From Saprospiraceae bacterium (GTDB lineage Bacteria; Bacteroidota; Bacteroidia; Chitinophagales; Saprospiraceae): a stretch of DNA of 18,784 bases. The notes below the pieces were generated by a model, which was given only the letters and a program-made list of their open reading frames with translations, was not told where the DNA came from and searched no databases. Position 1 is the first letter of the stretch; every line of letters begins with the position of its first letter. The stretch lies in contig SLDF01000252.1 in assembly GCA_007125435.1 (NCBI GenBank), positions 1-18,784 of the forward strand, read 5' to 3'. Position numbers and translations under genes: made by a program. Below, piece after piece: positions 6,700 through 14,491 of this stretch.

Positions 6700-7932
6700 T
6701 TAAAGGGCTGGTGCTATAGATATTCCATTATCAATTTTTACTTCAAAACCGGGAGAGTCAATACCTGTTTTCTGTAGATAAGATTCATAAATATTTTTAG
6801 CAGCTTCTTTTGAAGTGGACGCTTCCATCAAAAATAAAACACAACCCCCAAATCCGCCTCCTACCATTCTGGCGCCATAGACCCCATCTGTCTCACGTCC
6901 TATATCTACTAATAAGTCTGTCTCAGGTACAGATACTTCAAAGAGGTGTTGTAACCCTTCGTGAGTCGAATACATCAATTGGCCCAGATCACCGGCAGAT
7001 CCAGAGAATATGGCTTGTTTTGCCTTTTCTACTCTTTGAGCCTCTTGAATAACATATTGGACTTTGGCAAAATCATCTTTTGAAAAGTGTGTCTTCAGAG
7101 ATTCAAGCTGATCTAATGAAGCCTTGGCTAAGAAATGGAGATTGGAGTCATCCTTTTTGAGTATATTAAGCGCTTTTTCACATACGGCTCTTCTTTTGTT
7201 ATATATAGACCCTGTACCGGCTAATTGATGATCTACTTTTGAATTTACCAATACTAATGCTGTATCTTTTAATTTCCAGGGGATAAGGCTGGTTTCCATT
7301 GAGCTACAATCAAGATCAATGATGTGCCCTTTTCGCGAAAACAGGACGGCGTATTGATCCATCAATCCACAATTTGCACCAATGATGTGTTCGGCTCTTT
7401 GACCAAGCAACGCAATTAGTTTGCGATCTAGTCCCCATCCGAGAGTATGGCTAAGTCCCAGTATCAGACCACAGCAAAGAGCGGCAGAAGAAGACATACC
7501 GGCACCAAGAGGAATATTACCATAAAAAGCAACCTCTACTCGTCGATCTAGCTTGTAGCCTTCCTCCTCTAGAGCGAGTAATGAACCCCGAAAGTATGCG
7601 CGCCACCCGTTATATTTATCCTGAGTACTGATTATCGATCTTTCGCCTGTCATTATCGCAAACGCGTCAATCAGAGGTGTTTCAGACTCGGAGCTACCAA
7701 TAGTGAAGAAGAGATGTCGATTAACACCAGCGGGTAGGACATTGCCGCCATTATAGTCTAGATGCTCACCCAATATGTTAATTCTTCCCGGTGCTTTTAT
7801 GATCCAGTTTGGCTCTTTGTTAAATTGCTTTTTGTGTATATCAGATATGTTTTCCAATTTTTTTTGACTTTGCTCTGCTGTAATTGTTTGCAATAATATG
7901 ACAAGGCGCCCTATAAAAACCAATCTATCCAT
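6700..7932 (-). CDS. galK: Galactokinase (GHMP kinase family)
   Basis: Phosphorylates galactose at C1 with ATP, the first step of the Leloir pathway in the cytoplasm. All family signatures are present: GRINILGEHLDYNGG (residues 49-63), the ATP-binding PLGAGMSSSAAL (141-152), CGLMDQ with the expected catalytic aspartate at 192, and VGGGFGGC (357-364). The signature normally reads GEHTDYNGG; here Leu replaces Thr. The ATG at 7932 gives 410 residues, with an odd hydrophobic N terminus (LVFIGRLVILLQ) not seen in galactokinases. A TTG at 7857 would give 385 residues beginning ENISDIHKKQF, the usual family length, and may be the true start. No other Leloir gene is in the window. The stop codon abuts a dispersed repeat copy. 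Confidence 0.95.
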   Translation of the reverse strand: MDRLVFIGRLVILLQTITAEQSQKKLENISDIHKKQFNKEPNWIIKAPGRINILGEHLDYNGGNVLPAGVNRHLFFTIGSSESETPLIDAFAIMTGERSIISTQDKYNGWRAYFRGSLLALEEEGYKLDRRVEVAFYGNIPLGAGMSSSAALCCGLILGLSHTLGWGLDRKLIALLGQRAEHIIGANCGLMDQYAVLFSRKGHIIDLDCSSMETSLIPWKLKDTALVLVNSKVDHQLAGTGSIYNKRRAVCEKALNILKKDDSNLHFLAKASLDQLESLKTHFSKDDFAKVQYVIQEAQRVEKAKQAIFSGSAGDLGQLMYSTHEGLQHLFEVSVPETDLLVDIGRETDGVYGARMVGGGFGGCVLFLMEASTSKEAAKNIYESYLQKTGIDSPGFEVKIDNGISIAPAL

Positions 7933-8071
7933 ATAATAATGGGAATTAATCCTTTAAATCATGGTTTTTTGAGCTTTAACCTATTAAGACTGTGTCCTTT
8001 GTCGGGTAAGGATTGAATTTATCGACAATCGTTGCTTCTTTGTCACAATTTAATTACATTTACATATATAG

Positions 8072-8132
8072 AACTTGTAAAGTTTATGTGGACTTTTAAT
8101 AATAGGTGATAATTCAACTTACATTGTAAGTT
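8072..8132. promoter_or_regulatory. Pair of related palindromes upstream of hflK
   Basis: AACTT-GTA-AAGTT (8072-8084) and AACTTAC-ATT-GTAAGTT (8116-8132) are perfect inverted repeats that share the AACTT half-site and have centres 46 bp apart. They lie in the gap between the divergent galK and hflK genes, 107-167 bp before the hflK start. They could be operators for one dimeric regulator or simple RNA hairpins. No clear -33/-7 promoter pair was found beside them. The rest of the gap 7933-8238 shows no gene. Confidence 0.3.
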
Positions 8133-8238
8133 AGGTGTCTAATCATCAAAATTGTTCGATATATGCATTTTCGATCAACAATCTATTGATCTCAATCATT
8201 TAGTACAATGTCAAACATTACATAAAATAGTAAACATT

Positions 8239-9219
8239 ATGGCAGATCCCAATCTAGATTTGAAGTACTACATGTACTTATTTCGTAAATACAAAAAGCA
8301 AATTATACTAGCCATCATAGTGGTGCCGCTACTTTTTACTTCATTTACCACCGTAGGACCAGAGGAAGAAGGTGTAGTTATTATGCTGGGTAAATACAAT
8401 CGAACCATGCAACCGGGGTTAAACTTTAAAGTTCCATACGGAATAGAAAAAGTTTATAAAATACCTGTTCAACGCCAACTGAAGCTCGAGTTTGGCTTTC
8501 GTACAACTCAAGCATCTCAAAGAACTCAGTATTCAAAACGCAACTACGCGGTAGAGTCACTCATGCTAACAGGTGACCTAAACCTTGCTGATGTAGAATG
8601 GGTAGTTCAATACAGAATCGTTGACTCCTACAATTTCTTATTTAAAGTTCGTAAAGCAGAGACCACTCTCAGAGACATGTCGGAGGCTGCAATGAGATCT
8701 ATCGTAGGAGACCGCACCGTTAATGAAGTATTGACCGTCGGCCGTCAAGAAGTAGCAAGTGCCGTTGAGGTACAATTACAGCAGATGTGCGAAGATTATG
8801 AAAATGGGATTAGAATAGATCAAGTTGTTCTGCAAGATGTGAATCCACCTGAAAAAGTGAAGCCGTCATTTAATGAAGTGAACAAAGCTCAGCAAGAAAG
8901 AGAGCGACTTATCAATGAAGCAGAATCCAATTACAACCGTATTATCCCTAGAGCTAGAGGTGAAGCACAGGAAACTGTACAATTGGCTGAAGCTTACACT
9001 TTGAACAGAGTTAATAAGGCGAAAGGTGAGGCTGATAGGTTCAATTCCCTTTACACAGAGTACATAAAGGCAGCAGAAGTGACCAAAAAAAGGATTTATT
9101 ATGAAACAATGGAACGTATCCTTCCAAAAATTAATAATAAAATAGTCGTTGATGAAAAAGGTACCAATGTGCTGCCATTATTAAATATTGACCAAAAACT
9201 CATAAAGAATGAAAAATAG
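8239..9219 (+). CDS. hflK: HflK, FtsH protease activity modulator
   Basis: Membrane-anchored SPFH/band-7 protein that, with HflC, forms a large periplasmic-side cage around FtsH and modulates membrane-protein degradation. The 326-residue product has a short cytoplasmic N terminus (MADPNLDLKYYMYLFRKYKK), one membrane helix at about 21-36, then the SPFH domain starting VGPEEEGVVIMLGKY, with AVESLMLTGDLNLADVEWVVQYRI in its core. From about residue 205 a charged helical region (NKAQQERERLINEAESNYN) matches the coiled-coil of the family. The ATG at 8239 was chosen because it precedes the conserved part; an in-frame ATG at 8152 would add 29 residues without family character. It overlaps hflC by 11 nt, so the two are co-translated. 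Confidence 0.92.
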   Translation: MADPNLDLKYYMYLFRKYKKQIILAIIVVPLLFTSFTTVGPEEEGVVIMLGKYNRTMQPGLNFKVPYGIEKVYKIPVQRQLKLEFGFRTTQASQRTQYSKRNYAVESLMLTGDLNLADVEWVVQYRIVDSYNFLFKVRKAETTLRDMSEAAMRSIVGDRTVNEVLTVGRQEVASAVEVQLQQMCEDYENGIRIDQVVLQDVNPPEKVKPSFNEVNKAQQERERLINEAESNYNRIIPRARGEAQETVQLAEAYTLNRVNKAKGEADRFNSLYTEYIKAAEVTKKRIYYETMERILPKINNKIVVDEKGTNVLPLLNIDQKLIKNEK

Positions 9220-10150
9220 AACCATATTATTAATCATCATCGTTTTACTCGGAGTCATCACTATATCTAATAGTGTTTTCATTCTAGATGAGACACAGCA
9301 GGCAATAGTTACACAATTTGGTAAGCCTGTAGGCGGAGCAAGAGTAAATCCGGGCCTTAATGTTAAAGTCCCATTTATACAGCGTATACAGATATTTGAT
9401 AAGAGATACCTGGCATGGGATGGTGATCCGAATCAAGTCCCAACTCGTGACAAGAAATTTATTTTTGTGGACTCATACTCCAGATGGCAAATAACCGATC
9501 CGCTTCAGTTTTTCATAAGATTAAGAGATGAAAATTCAGGGCAGTCTAGGATCGATGATATCCTAGATGGAGAGACTAGAAACGCTATAGCGTCTTACGA
9601 TTTGCTCGACCTGGTAAGATCCACCAATAGAGAGCCTGAAGTATCTGAAGACTTTATGGAAGAATTGGAGGTTTTAGAAGAAATTTCTATTGGCCGTCCC
9701 GCAATAGAAAAGATGATCTTAGATAGAGCGAACGAAAGGACATCCGACCTTGGCATCAGGATTCTAGACTTCAGACTTAAGAGAATGAACTATGTAGAAG
9801 AGGTTCGTAACAATGTATACGACCGTATGATATCAGAAAGAAATCGAATAGCAGACCAATTCAGATCAGAAGGTCAGGGCGAAGCTAGAAAGATTGATGG
9901 TGATAAAGAAAGGGATTTGGCTCAGATCCAATCTGAGGCTTTCAGAGAAGCAGAAAAGATTAAAGGTCGTGCAGATGCTGAAGTTACGGCAATATATGCT
10001 GAAGCCTATAACAAAAACGCGGCTTCCAGAGAGCTTTACGCTTTTCTAAGGGCAATGGAGGCATTAGAAAAATCCTTTGATAAAAACACTAACATCATAT
10101 TAACGACTGATAGCGAAATCTATAAATACTTGAAGCGAGTGCGGAACTAA
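9209..10150 (+). CDS. hflC: HflC, FtsH protease activity modulator
   Basis: Partner of HflK in the SPFH complex that regulates FtsH at the inner membrane. The 313-residue protein has an N-terminal signal anchor (residues 5-22), then the SPFH domain (FILDETQQAIVTQFGKPVGG, PGLNVKVPFIQRI, FDKRYLAWDGDPNQVPTRDKK). The string DKRYLAWDGDPNQVPTRDKK is characteristic of HflC. Residues around 185-205 (LGIRILDFRLKRMNYVEEV) and the helical stretch FRSEGQGEARKIDGDKERD at about 222-240 also match. The C terminus (FDKNTNIILTTDSEIYKYL) is the normal family ending, so the gene is complete. Its ATG lies inside the end of hflK. A dispersed repeat in opposite orientation follows after about 60 bp. Confidence 0.94.
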   Translation: MKNRTILLIIIVLLGVITISNSVFILDETQQAIVTQFGKPVGGARVNPGLNVKVPFIQRIQIFDKRYLAWDGDPNQVPTRDKKFIFVDSYSRWQITDPLQFFIRLRDENSGQSRIDDILDGETRNAIASYDLLDLVRSTNREPEVSEDFMEELEVLEEISIGRPAIEKMILDRANERTSDLGIRILDFRLKRMNYVEEVRNNVYDRMISERNRIADQFRSEGQGEARKIDGDKERDLAQIQSEAFREAEKIKGRADAEVTAIYAEAYNKNAASRELYAFLRAMEALEKSFDKNTNIILTTDSEIYKYLKRVRN

Positions 10151-10211
10151 GCATTCTGTAAAGACAGGTAGCACAATAGTATCTTAAGAGTAGATGCAGC
10201 TATTTTTTATA

Positions 10212-10385
10212 GGTTTCTTTCTTTTTTCACTTTGGGCATCACCCTCCTCCTGTGGTCGTCGGGTCGCTATGCTTCACAGCTCCCTGAACGGTCGGCCCGG
10301 ATTCCACATTCGTTCCATCCGGTCTGGCTCCCTTAGGGTCGCCACTGTTGCGCAGCGCTGATGCAAGCCGGTAGAAAAGATAACT
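10212..10385 (-). repeat. Dispersed GC-rich repeat, copy 2 (long type, inverted)
   Basis: The minus-strand core 10365-10230 is the same length (136 bp) as the core at 15576-15711 and differs from it at only two positions by my base-by-base reading (GTGGAATCC against GTGAAATCC, and GACCACA against GACGACA). Flanks outside the core diverge: the left side keeps only TTTTCT and the right side a degenerate GTGAAAAAAG. Internal pairings include CCGGAT/ATCCGG around a 14-nt loop and GGC-GA-CCCTAAGGG-A-GCC. It fills the gap between the convergent hflC and GSCFA genes, where no separate terminator was found. Confidence 0.9.
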
Positions 10386-10401
10386 CTTCGCTCGTTAATA
10401 T

Positions 10402-11397
10402 TTATATCAAGCTTTCTGAGAATATAGATTTATACTGAGAGAGATTAATGCCTTTATGTTTTGATTCCAATTCATCAATTAGGTTGATTTGAACTTGAAG
10501 AAACTTTTGATGAGCTGCACTTTCCGGATTGAAAGGTCTGTGAAGTGCAGCTTTTTTTATACGATCGACAGCTTGTACTATTCTTTTCGTATCTGCATCC
10601 ATTGACCAATCTTGAAACCTTTTCCATATATACTCTTGAGCCACACTATTTGGGTGGAGCATATCATCTGCATAAAACCTATAGTCTCTAAGATCATCCA
10701 TCATGATTTCATAGGCCGGAAAGTAAAGTACCTTTTCATTTGCAGAGACAATTGAATTAACAGCAACGAGAAGGGCAGCTTTACTAAGTTGATTTTCTAT
10801 AAATCCATCTTTGAGGTGTCTGACCGGACTGACTGTAAATACAATCGTAGATTCCTCATTGACATTTTGTATGGTATTAACAATGTCTTGTAGATTACTT
10901 TGAATATCTTCTACACTCGATAAATGTTTTGTGAACTTAGACGATGGATGTTTATGGCAGTTGACTACAAACTGGTCATTTGACTTTAATTTGTAATACC
11001 AAGCTGTGCCCAACGTAAAAAAGAAGACATTGCTTTGGACAAAAGTAGCATGCAACTTAATGATGACATCGTTAATAAGGTTGACTATTTTAGAGCGATC
11101 AGTAGTGGATAAATCACTGTGATGATGCCAGCTATAAAAAATATCTCCTTGCTCTGTTATCAAAGCCTCGTCAAATTGCCTATCGTGATTTGCGTATTCT
11201 ATGAGCAATTTAATGGCTTTGGGATGATAAAGCGTACCAAATGGATTGGTGAGCGAAGAAAAGCCTAATGACCTAAGTTGGTCACCAATAAGAGCTGCAA
11301 AACAAGATCCGTTGGATAGAATACAACTGTCATAGCTTAGGAATTTTTTTACAGAGCTTAGTTCAAAAATAGTTCTGAAACATGAGTTCGTTTCCAT
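10402..11397 (-). CDS. GSCFA-domain protein
   Basis: The 331-residue protein carries the motif that names the family, GSCFA, at residues 30-34, in the context LSNGSCFAALIGDQL. Further conserved blocks are NPFGTLYHP (51-59), FTLGTAWYY (127-135), FTVSPVRHLKDG (187-198) and YADDMLHPN (242-250). The order Ser...Asp-x-x-His resembles the SGNH/GDSL hydrolase plan, with Ser31 and Asp245/His248 as likely catalytic residues. The family is common in Bacteroidota and its substrate is unknown; an esterase or acyl-transfer role on an envelope glycan is an inference from the fold. No signal peptide is apparent, so it is probably cytoplasmic. It is transcribed divergently from the PorP/SprF gene. Confidence 0.9.
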   Translation of the reverse strand: METNSCFRTIFELSSVKKFLSYDSCILSNGSCFAALIGDQLRSLGFSSLTNPFGTLYHPKAIKLLIEYANHDRQFDEALITEQGDIFYSWHHHSDLSTTDRSKIVNLINDVIIKLHATFVQSNVFFFTLGTAWYYKLKSNDQFVVNCHKHPSSKFTKHLSSVEDIQSNLQDIVNTIQNVNEESTIVFTVSPVRHLKDGFIENQLSKAALLVAVNSIVSANEKVLYFPAYEIMMDDLRDYRFYADDMLHPNSVAQEYIWKRFQDWSMDADTKRIVQAVDRIKKAALHRPFNPESAAHQKFLQVQINLIDELESKHKGINLSQYKSIFSESLI

Positions 11398-11438
11398 AAT
11401 GTTTGTTGGCTAAAAAATATATAAATCTCCATGACGAT

Positions 11439-11446
11439 CAAAGATA
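11439..11446 (-). promoter_or_regulatory. -7 element of the GSCFA gene promoter
   Basis: TATCTTTG on the minus strand is an exact TAnnTTTG match and would place the transcript start near 11432, about 35 nt before the ATG at 11397. No TTTG or TTG is found at the expected -33 distance, so only half of the promoter is supported. Confidence 0.4.
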
Positions 11447-11587
11447 CTACATATTACGTATTAATCTATACTTCCTCCTATGACTGCAAATATGAATTAC
11501 CGATAAAAAAAAATCAATACATTAGATGGACTAAATTGTATTGAATAGAAAGTTATTTTGTTAAATTTGCAGTTGGACATTTGATAT

Positions 11588-11624
11588 TTTAACGTTAAAG
11601 CTTGTGTTAATGGCATTATATTTG
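11588..11624 (+). promoter_or_regulatory. Promoter region of the PorP/SprF gene with a 12-bp palindrome
   Basis: TATATTTG at 11617-11624 is an exact TAnnTTTG -7 match, giving a leader of about 33 nt before the ATG at 11665. The -33 position is occupied by a perfect palindrome TTTAACGTTAAA (11588-11599) rather than a good TTTG, so a regulator may bind there. AGAAGGA at 11653-11659 is a purine-rich stretch 5 nt before the start codon. Confidence 0.45.
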
Positions 11625-11664
11625 CGCAAGTAAGACAATAATTAAGCACGACAGAAGGACTTTT

Positions 11665-12714
11665 ATGAAAAAAATATTGATTTTGCTTTGTTCCGTCTTT
11701 GTTTTAAGTGGGTTAGGAAGGATCGAAGCACAGGATATACACTTCTCTCAATTTTACATGTCACCACTAAATTTGAACCCTGCATTGACAGGTGTGATGA
11801 ATTGTAAGATCAGAATGGTTGCTAATTACAGGAACCAGTGGGCAAGTATTTTAAGAAGTAATGCATTCAATACCATTGGTGCATCCTATGACCAAAAATT
11901 TGCAACAGGTAGAAATGACTACTTTGGCATTGGTGGACGATTGTTTACAGACGTCGTAGGACAGAGTGTATTTGCCACCACGTCTGCGGGTCTTTCCGGG
12001 TCATATAGCCGTAAGATGGGGGGAGATAGGATAAGAAGCCATTACTTAGTTCTTGGAGCAGAGGCAGCAATCGCACAGCGAAGCTTGAATTTTGCATCTC
12101 TTCAGTTCGGTACACAACACGATGGTGCAGGTGGATTTGATCCAACTGCTGACTCGGGTGAGAACTTTGGTAGGGATCAATTTCTTTTTGCAGACTTAAA
12201 TGTCGGTTTGCTTTGGTTTTCAATTTTAGATAGATCTAACAGTTGGTATGCAGGTGTAGCTTATAGCCATATCAATAGACCAAATATGTCGTTTGCTGAT
12301 TTTGCTACCATTCCGTTATTTACAAAAGTAACAGCTCATGCAGGTGGAGATTTTGAGCTAACTGATGATATAGGTATTTTACCTGGAGTTGTAATGTTTT
12401 CTCAAGGCCCTCACTTCCAGTTAAACTTTGGAACTTCACTTAGATTTGATTTTAATACCAATAGATTTGAAGAGCAATCTTTTCAATTTGGTGTGTGGAC
12501 CAGAATAGGTAACAGACCAGACAATTCAATATTAAACGATGCGTTAATCCTCAGTACGCGATTTGATTATAATCAATTTGGTATAGGTTTCAGTTATGAT
12601 ATCAATACATCTTCTCTTAGGAATGCTACTAATGGAAATGGTTCATTTGAATTTTCATTAATCTACAATATATGCGGACCTGAAGATAGAGGTACATATT
12701 GTCCTCGGTTTTAG
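11665..12714 (+). CDS. Type IX secretion system membrane protein, PorP/SprF family
   Basis: The 349-residue protein has a signal peptide (cleavage likely after RIEA, residue 22) and begins QDIHFSQFYMSPLNLNPALTG, the signature start of the PorP/SprF family. Alternating amphipathic strands and a terminal segment typical of outer-membrane beta-barrels (SFEFSLIYNI) follow, with a short Cys-containing tail (CGPEDRGTYC). Known members are outer-membrane proteins linked to type IX secretion and gliding, including export of surface adhesins. Bacteroidota genomes hold many paralogues, usually beside a large repeat adhesin or OmpA-like gene; neither is present here, so its cargo is unknown. It is a single-gene unit with its own promoter. 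Confidence 0.93.
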   Translation: MKKILILLCSVFVLSGLGRIEAQDIHFSQFYMSPLNLNPALTGVMNCKIRMVANYRNQWASILRSNAFNTIGASYDQKFATGRNDYFGIGGRLFTDVVGQSVFATTSAGLSGSYSRKMGGDRIRSHYLVLGAEAAIAQRSLNFASLQFGTQHDGAGGFDPTADSGENFGRDQFLFADLNVGLLWFSILDRSNSWYAGVAYSHINRPNMSFADFATIPLFTKVTAHAGGDFELTDDIGILPGVVMFSQGPHFQLNFGTSLRFDFNTNRFEEQSFQFGVWTRIGNRPDNSILNDALILSTRFDYNQFGIGFSYDINTSSLRNATNGNGSFEFSLIYNICGPEDRGTYCPRF

Positions 12715-12856
12715 TTGATATCAGATGTGGCAATGTCCATAAGAATGTTAGGCTAAGGTTTCAGAATAGGAGTGTTTAATGATTTAAGCAGGCAGTTAGT
12801 CCTTTTCATTTTTTTGAGATTCGAGGTGTAGAAGCCCACTAAAATTTAGCATTATC

Positions 12857-13300
12857 ATGTTTGGAAGTAATAAAGAAGAAAAAAACGTTTCTAATAATAG
12901 GGTAGGCTCTTCAAGTCTTAACGTCAACCTGTTGTCAGCTGGCACTGTGTTTGAAGGAAAAGTGAGTTCTGATAGTGATATTAGAATAGACGGAAAGTTC
13001 AATGGAGATCTCACCTGTAAATCTAAGATTATAATTGGTGCCTCAGGAGAGTTTGAAGGCAATATAGATTGCAGGCAAGCTGTAATTGAAGGCAAGTTTA
13101 AAGGATACATCAAAGTACAGGAGCTTTTAGAAGTTAAGGATAGCGGAAAACTATCCGGGGACGTAGAGACATCTAAACTGATAGTTGAATCCGGTGCTAT
13201 TTTTGATGTGAGCTGTAGCATGGGCGGTGAGAGTTCAGGAGTTAATAGGTCAAAAATCTCAACACCAACCATTTCTAAAGTAGCACCTGTTGCCAAATAA
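12857..13300 (+). CDS. Bactofilin family cytoskeletal protein
   Basis: The 147-residue protein consists of a disordered, charged N terminus (residues 1-24), then a bactofilin core with short beta-helix turns (GTVFEGKVSSDSDIRIDGKF, IIIGASGEFEGNI, AVIEGKFKGYIKV, LEVKDSGKLSGDV, LIVESGAIFDVSCSMG) up to about residue 128, and a short Ser-rich tail. Bactofilins self-assemble into nucleotide-free filaments on the inner membrane and help shape the cell or position envelope enzymes. The core includes the typical hydrophobic-glycine pattern of each turn. The gene heads a tight plus-strand run and overlaps AtpZ by 11 nt. In several Bacteroidota a bactofilin precedes atpZ in the same way. Confidence 0.93.
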   Translation: MFGSNKEEKNVSNNRVGSSSLNVNLLSAGTVFEGKVSSDSDIRIDGKFNGDLTCKSKIIIGASGEFEGNIDCRQAVIEGKFKGYIKVQELLEVKDSGKLSGDVETSKLIVESGAIFDVSCSMGGESSGVNRSKISTPTISKVAPVAK

Positions 13301-13514
13301 GCCACCAAACGGTTCTAAAAAGAATTATAATTTAAGCAGCTATGCCAGGTACTCAGGCATGGTTTTTCAGTTACTTGCTTTACTACTATTTGCCTATTTC
13401 ATAGGACAATTCTTAGATGATTATTTTGGTTTGACAACTTCTATATTAACTGCTGTCTGCCTACTTGCAGCAATATTTGCTTATCTTTACAGCGTGATTA
13501 GAGACACAAAATGA
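13290..13514 (+). CDS. atpZ: AtpZ/AtpI family protein
   Basis: A 74-residue protein with two membrane helices (about residues 24-42 and 48-66) joined by the motif FIGQFLDDYFG, characteristic of AtpZ. Family members work with AtpI in assembly of the F-type ATP synthase c-ring or in Mg2+/Ca2+ supply to it. The only start that keeps the usual N terminus (PNKPPNGSKKNYNLSSYARYSG) is TTG at 13290, which lies within the last 11 nt of the bactofilin gene; the first in-frame ATG comes 23 codons later, inside the conserved part. The overlap suggests translational coupling. Confidence 0.85.
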   Translation: MPNKPPNGSKKNYNLSSYARYSGMVFQLLALLLFAYFIGQFLDDYFGLTTSILTAVCLLAAIFAYLYSVIRDTK

Positions 13515-13611
13515 AAATGAGATGTCTACCTTAAAGTCTTAGTTTCAGATTACTATTGATCTTCTGACGTAGGAGCTAGTATTAACCATATCAAGGCCTT
13601 ATAAAACGCTG

Positions 13612-13998
13612 ATGAGTCAACAAGAGTTTTTTAAACATTTTATCATTACTATTTTAATAGCAGGTGGTATAAGTGCCCTTATGGTTTTGTGGCCGCCTCT
13701 AAGTGACTTTACTGATTTTGCCGTCATAGGAATGCTTTTCTTCTCGGGACTATCATATGCAACTTTTTCGATTGGCAAGTTTCTCGCAAATCAACCCAAC
13801 AAGATGTTGTTTTCATACTTTACCATGTTTATTATATTGTTTAAACTGATCGCTGCAATAGGTATAGTTTGGGGTTACAAGTCTATGATTGATCCTCCTA
13901 ATAAGAATTACATCCTCATTTTTATAGTACACTATCTGATTTTTACAATTCTTGAGGTCAAAGTTTTGATGAAACTATCCAAAGAGCATACAGTATGA
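13612..13998 (+). CDS. Four-helix membrane protein, possible AtpI-like subunit
   Basis: The 128-residue protein has about four hydrophobic helices (residues 8-27, 35-57, 67-88 and 101-122) with short loops and a basic C terminus (KVLMKLSKEHTV). I do not recognise a diagnostic motif. Its size, four-helix layout and position right after AtpZ suggest the AtpI-like membrane protein often found between atpZ and atpB in Bacteroidota, but this rests on context. It is separated from atpZ by 97 bp with no terminator and overlaps the biotinyl protein gene by 4 nt (ATGA), so it is probably co-transcribed with both. Confidence 0.7.
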   Translation: MSQQEFFKHFIITILIAGGISALMVLWPPLSDFTDFAVIGMLFFSGLSYATFSIGKFLANQPNKMLFSYFTMFIILFKLIAAIGIVWGYKSMIDPPNKNYILIFIVHYLIFTILEVKVLMKLSKEHTV

Positions 13999-14486
13999 AT
14001 AAGAAATATTTAGCAACAATTGATGGTCAATATGAAGCCTTAGTAAGTAGAGAGACTATTGATCTTTCCAATATTGTGATAGAAGAAGATGGTTGTATAC
14101 ATCTTATACATGGAGGTAGATCTTATCGAGCTGAGTTGGCTTCTATTGATTTATCCAGTAAGACGGTCAATTTGAAAGTTAATGATGCCACCTTTTCTGT
14201 TAAATTGAAAGATGATCTCGATCAATTGGTTACTAAAATGGGTATGAAAGCCAATTTTTTAAAAAAGTCGGCAGATGTTGTAGCGCCTATGCCGGGCTTA
14301 GTTTTAAAAATCTTTGTAGAAGAAGGACAAGAAGTTAATGAGGGTGACCCTGTTGTGATTCTTGAAGCCATGAAAATGGAAAATGTTTTGAAGGCCGAAG
14401 GGAGTGGTATAGTGAAAAAAATAAACGCCTCTGATGGTGAATCAGTGGAAAAGGGGGTTGTATTGATCGAGGTAGAAGGCGAATAA
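13995..14486 (+). CDS. Biotin/lipoyl-containing carrier protein (BCCP-like)
   Basis: The 163-residue protein ends in a biotinyl/lipoyl domain (about residues 93-161). It has PMPG at 98-101 and the biotinylation motif EAMKMEN at 124-130, with Lys127 as the acceptor. The N-terminal 85 residues form a beta-rich lead (YLATIDGQYEALVSRETIDL, CIHLIHGGRSYRAEL), as in Bacteroidota acyl-CoA or pyruvate carboxylase carrier subunits. It would carry CO2 between a biotin carboxylase and a carboxyltransferase in the cytoplasm. Neither partner enzyme is in the window, so the pathway cannot be named. Its start overlaps the preceding stop, and its stop lies only 5 bp from the convergent methyltransferase stop. 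Confidence 0.92.
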   Translation: MNKKYLATIDGQYEALVSRETIDLSNIVIEEDGCIHLIHGGRSYRAELASIDLSSKTVNLKVNDATFSVKLKDDLDQLVTKMGMKANFLKKSADVVAPMPGLVLKIFVEEGQEVNEGDPVVILEAMKMENVLKAEGSGIVKKINASDGESVEKGVVLIEVEGE

Positions 14487-14491
14487 GACCA

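Noticed and set aside
8152..8238. N-terminal extension of HflK to an ATG at 8152
   Set aside because: The added 29 residues have no HflK character; the ATG at 8239 gives the expected short cytoplasmic tail before the membrane helix.
10212..10385. Repeat copy as a tRNA, rRNA fragment or known riboswitch
   Set aside because: No tRNA cloverleaf, no recognisable rRNA segment and no riboswitch core could be fitted; its repeated occurrence in unrelated gaps also argues against it.
12796..13308. 170-codon minus-strand ORF opposite the bactofilin gene
   Set aside because: The plus-strand bactofilin is a clear family match over the same bases; the opposite frame is Ser/Leu/Pro-rich low-complexity sequence typical of antisense reading.
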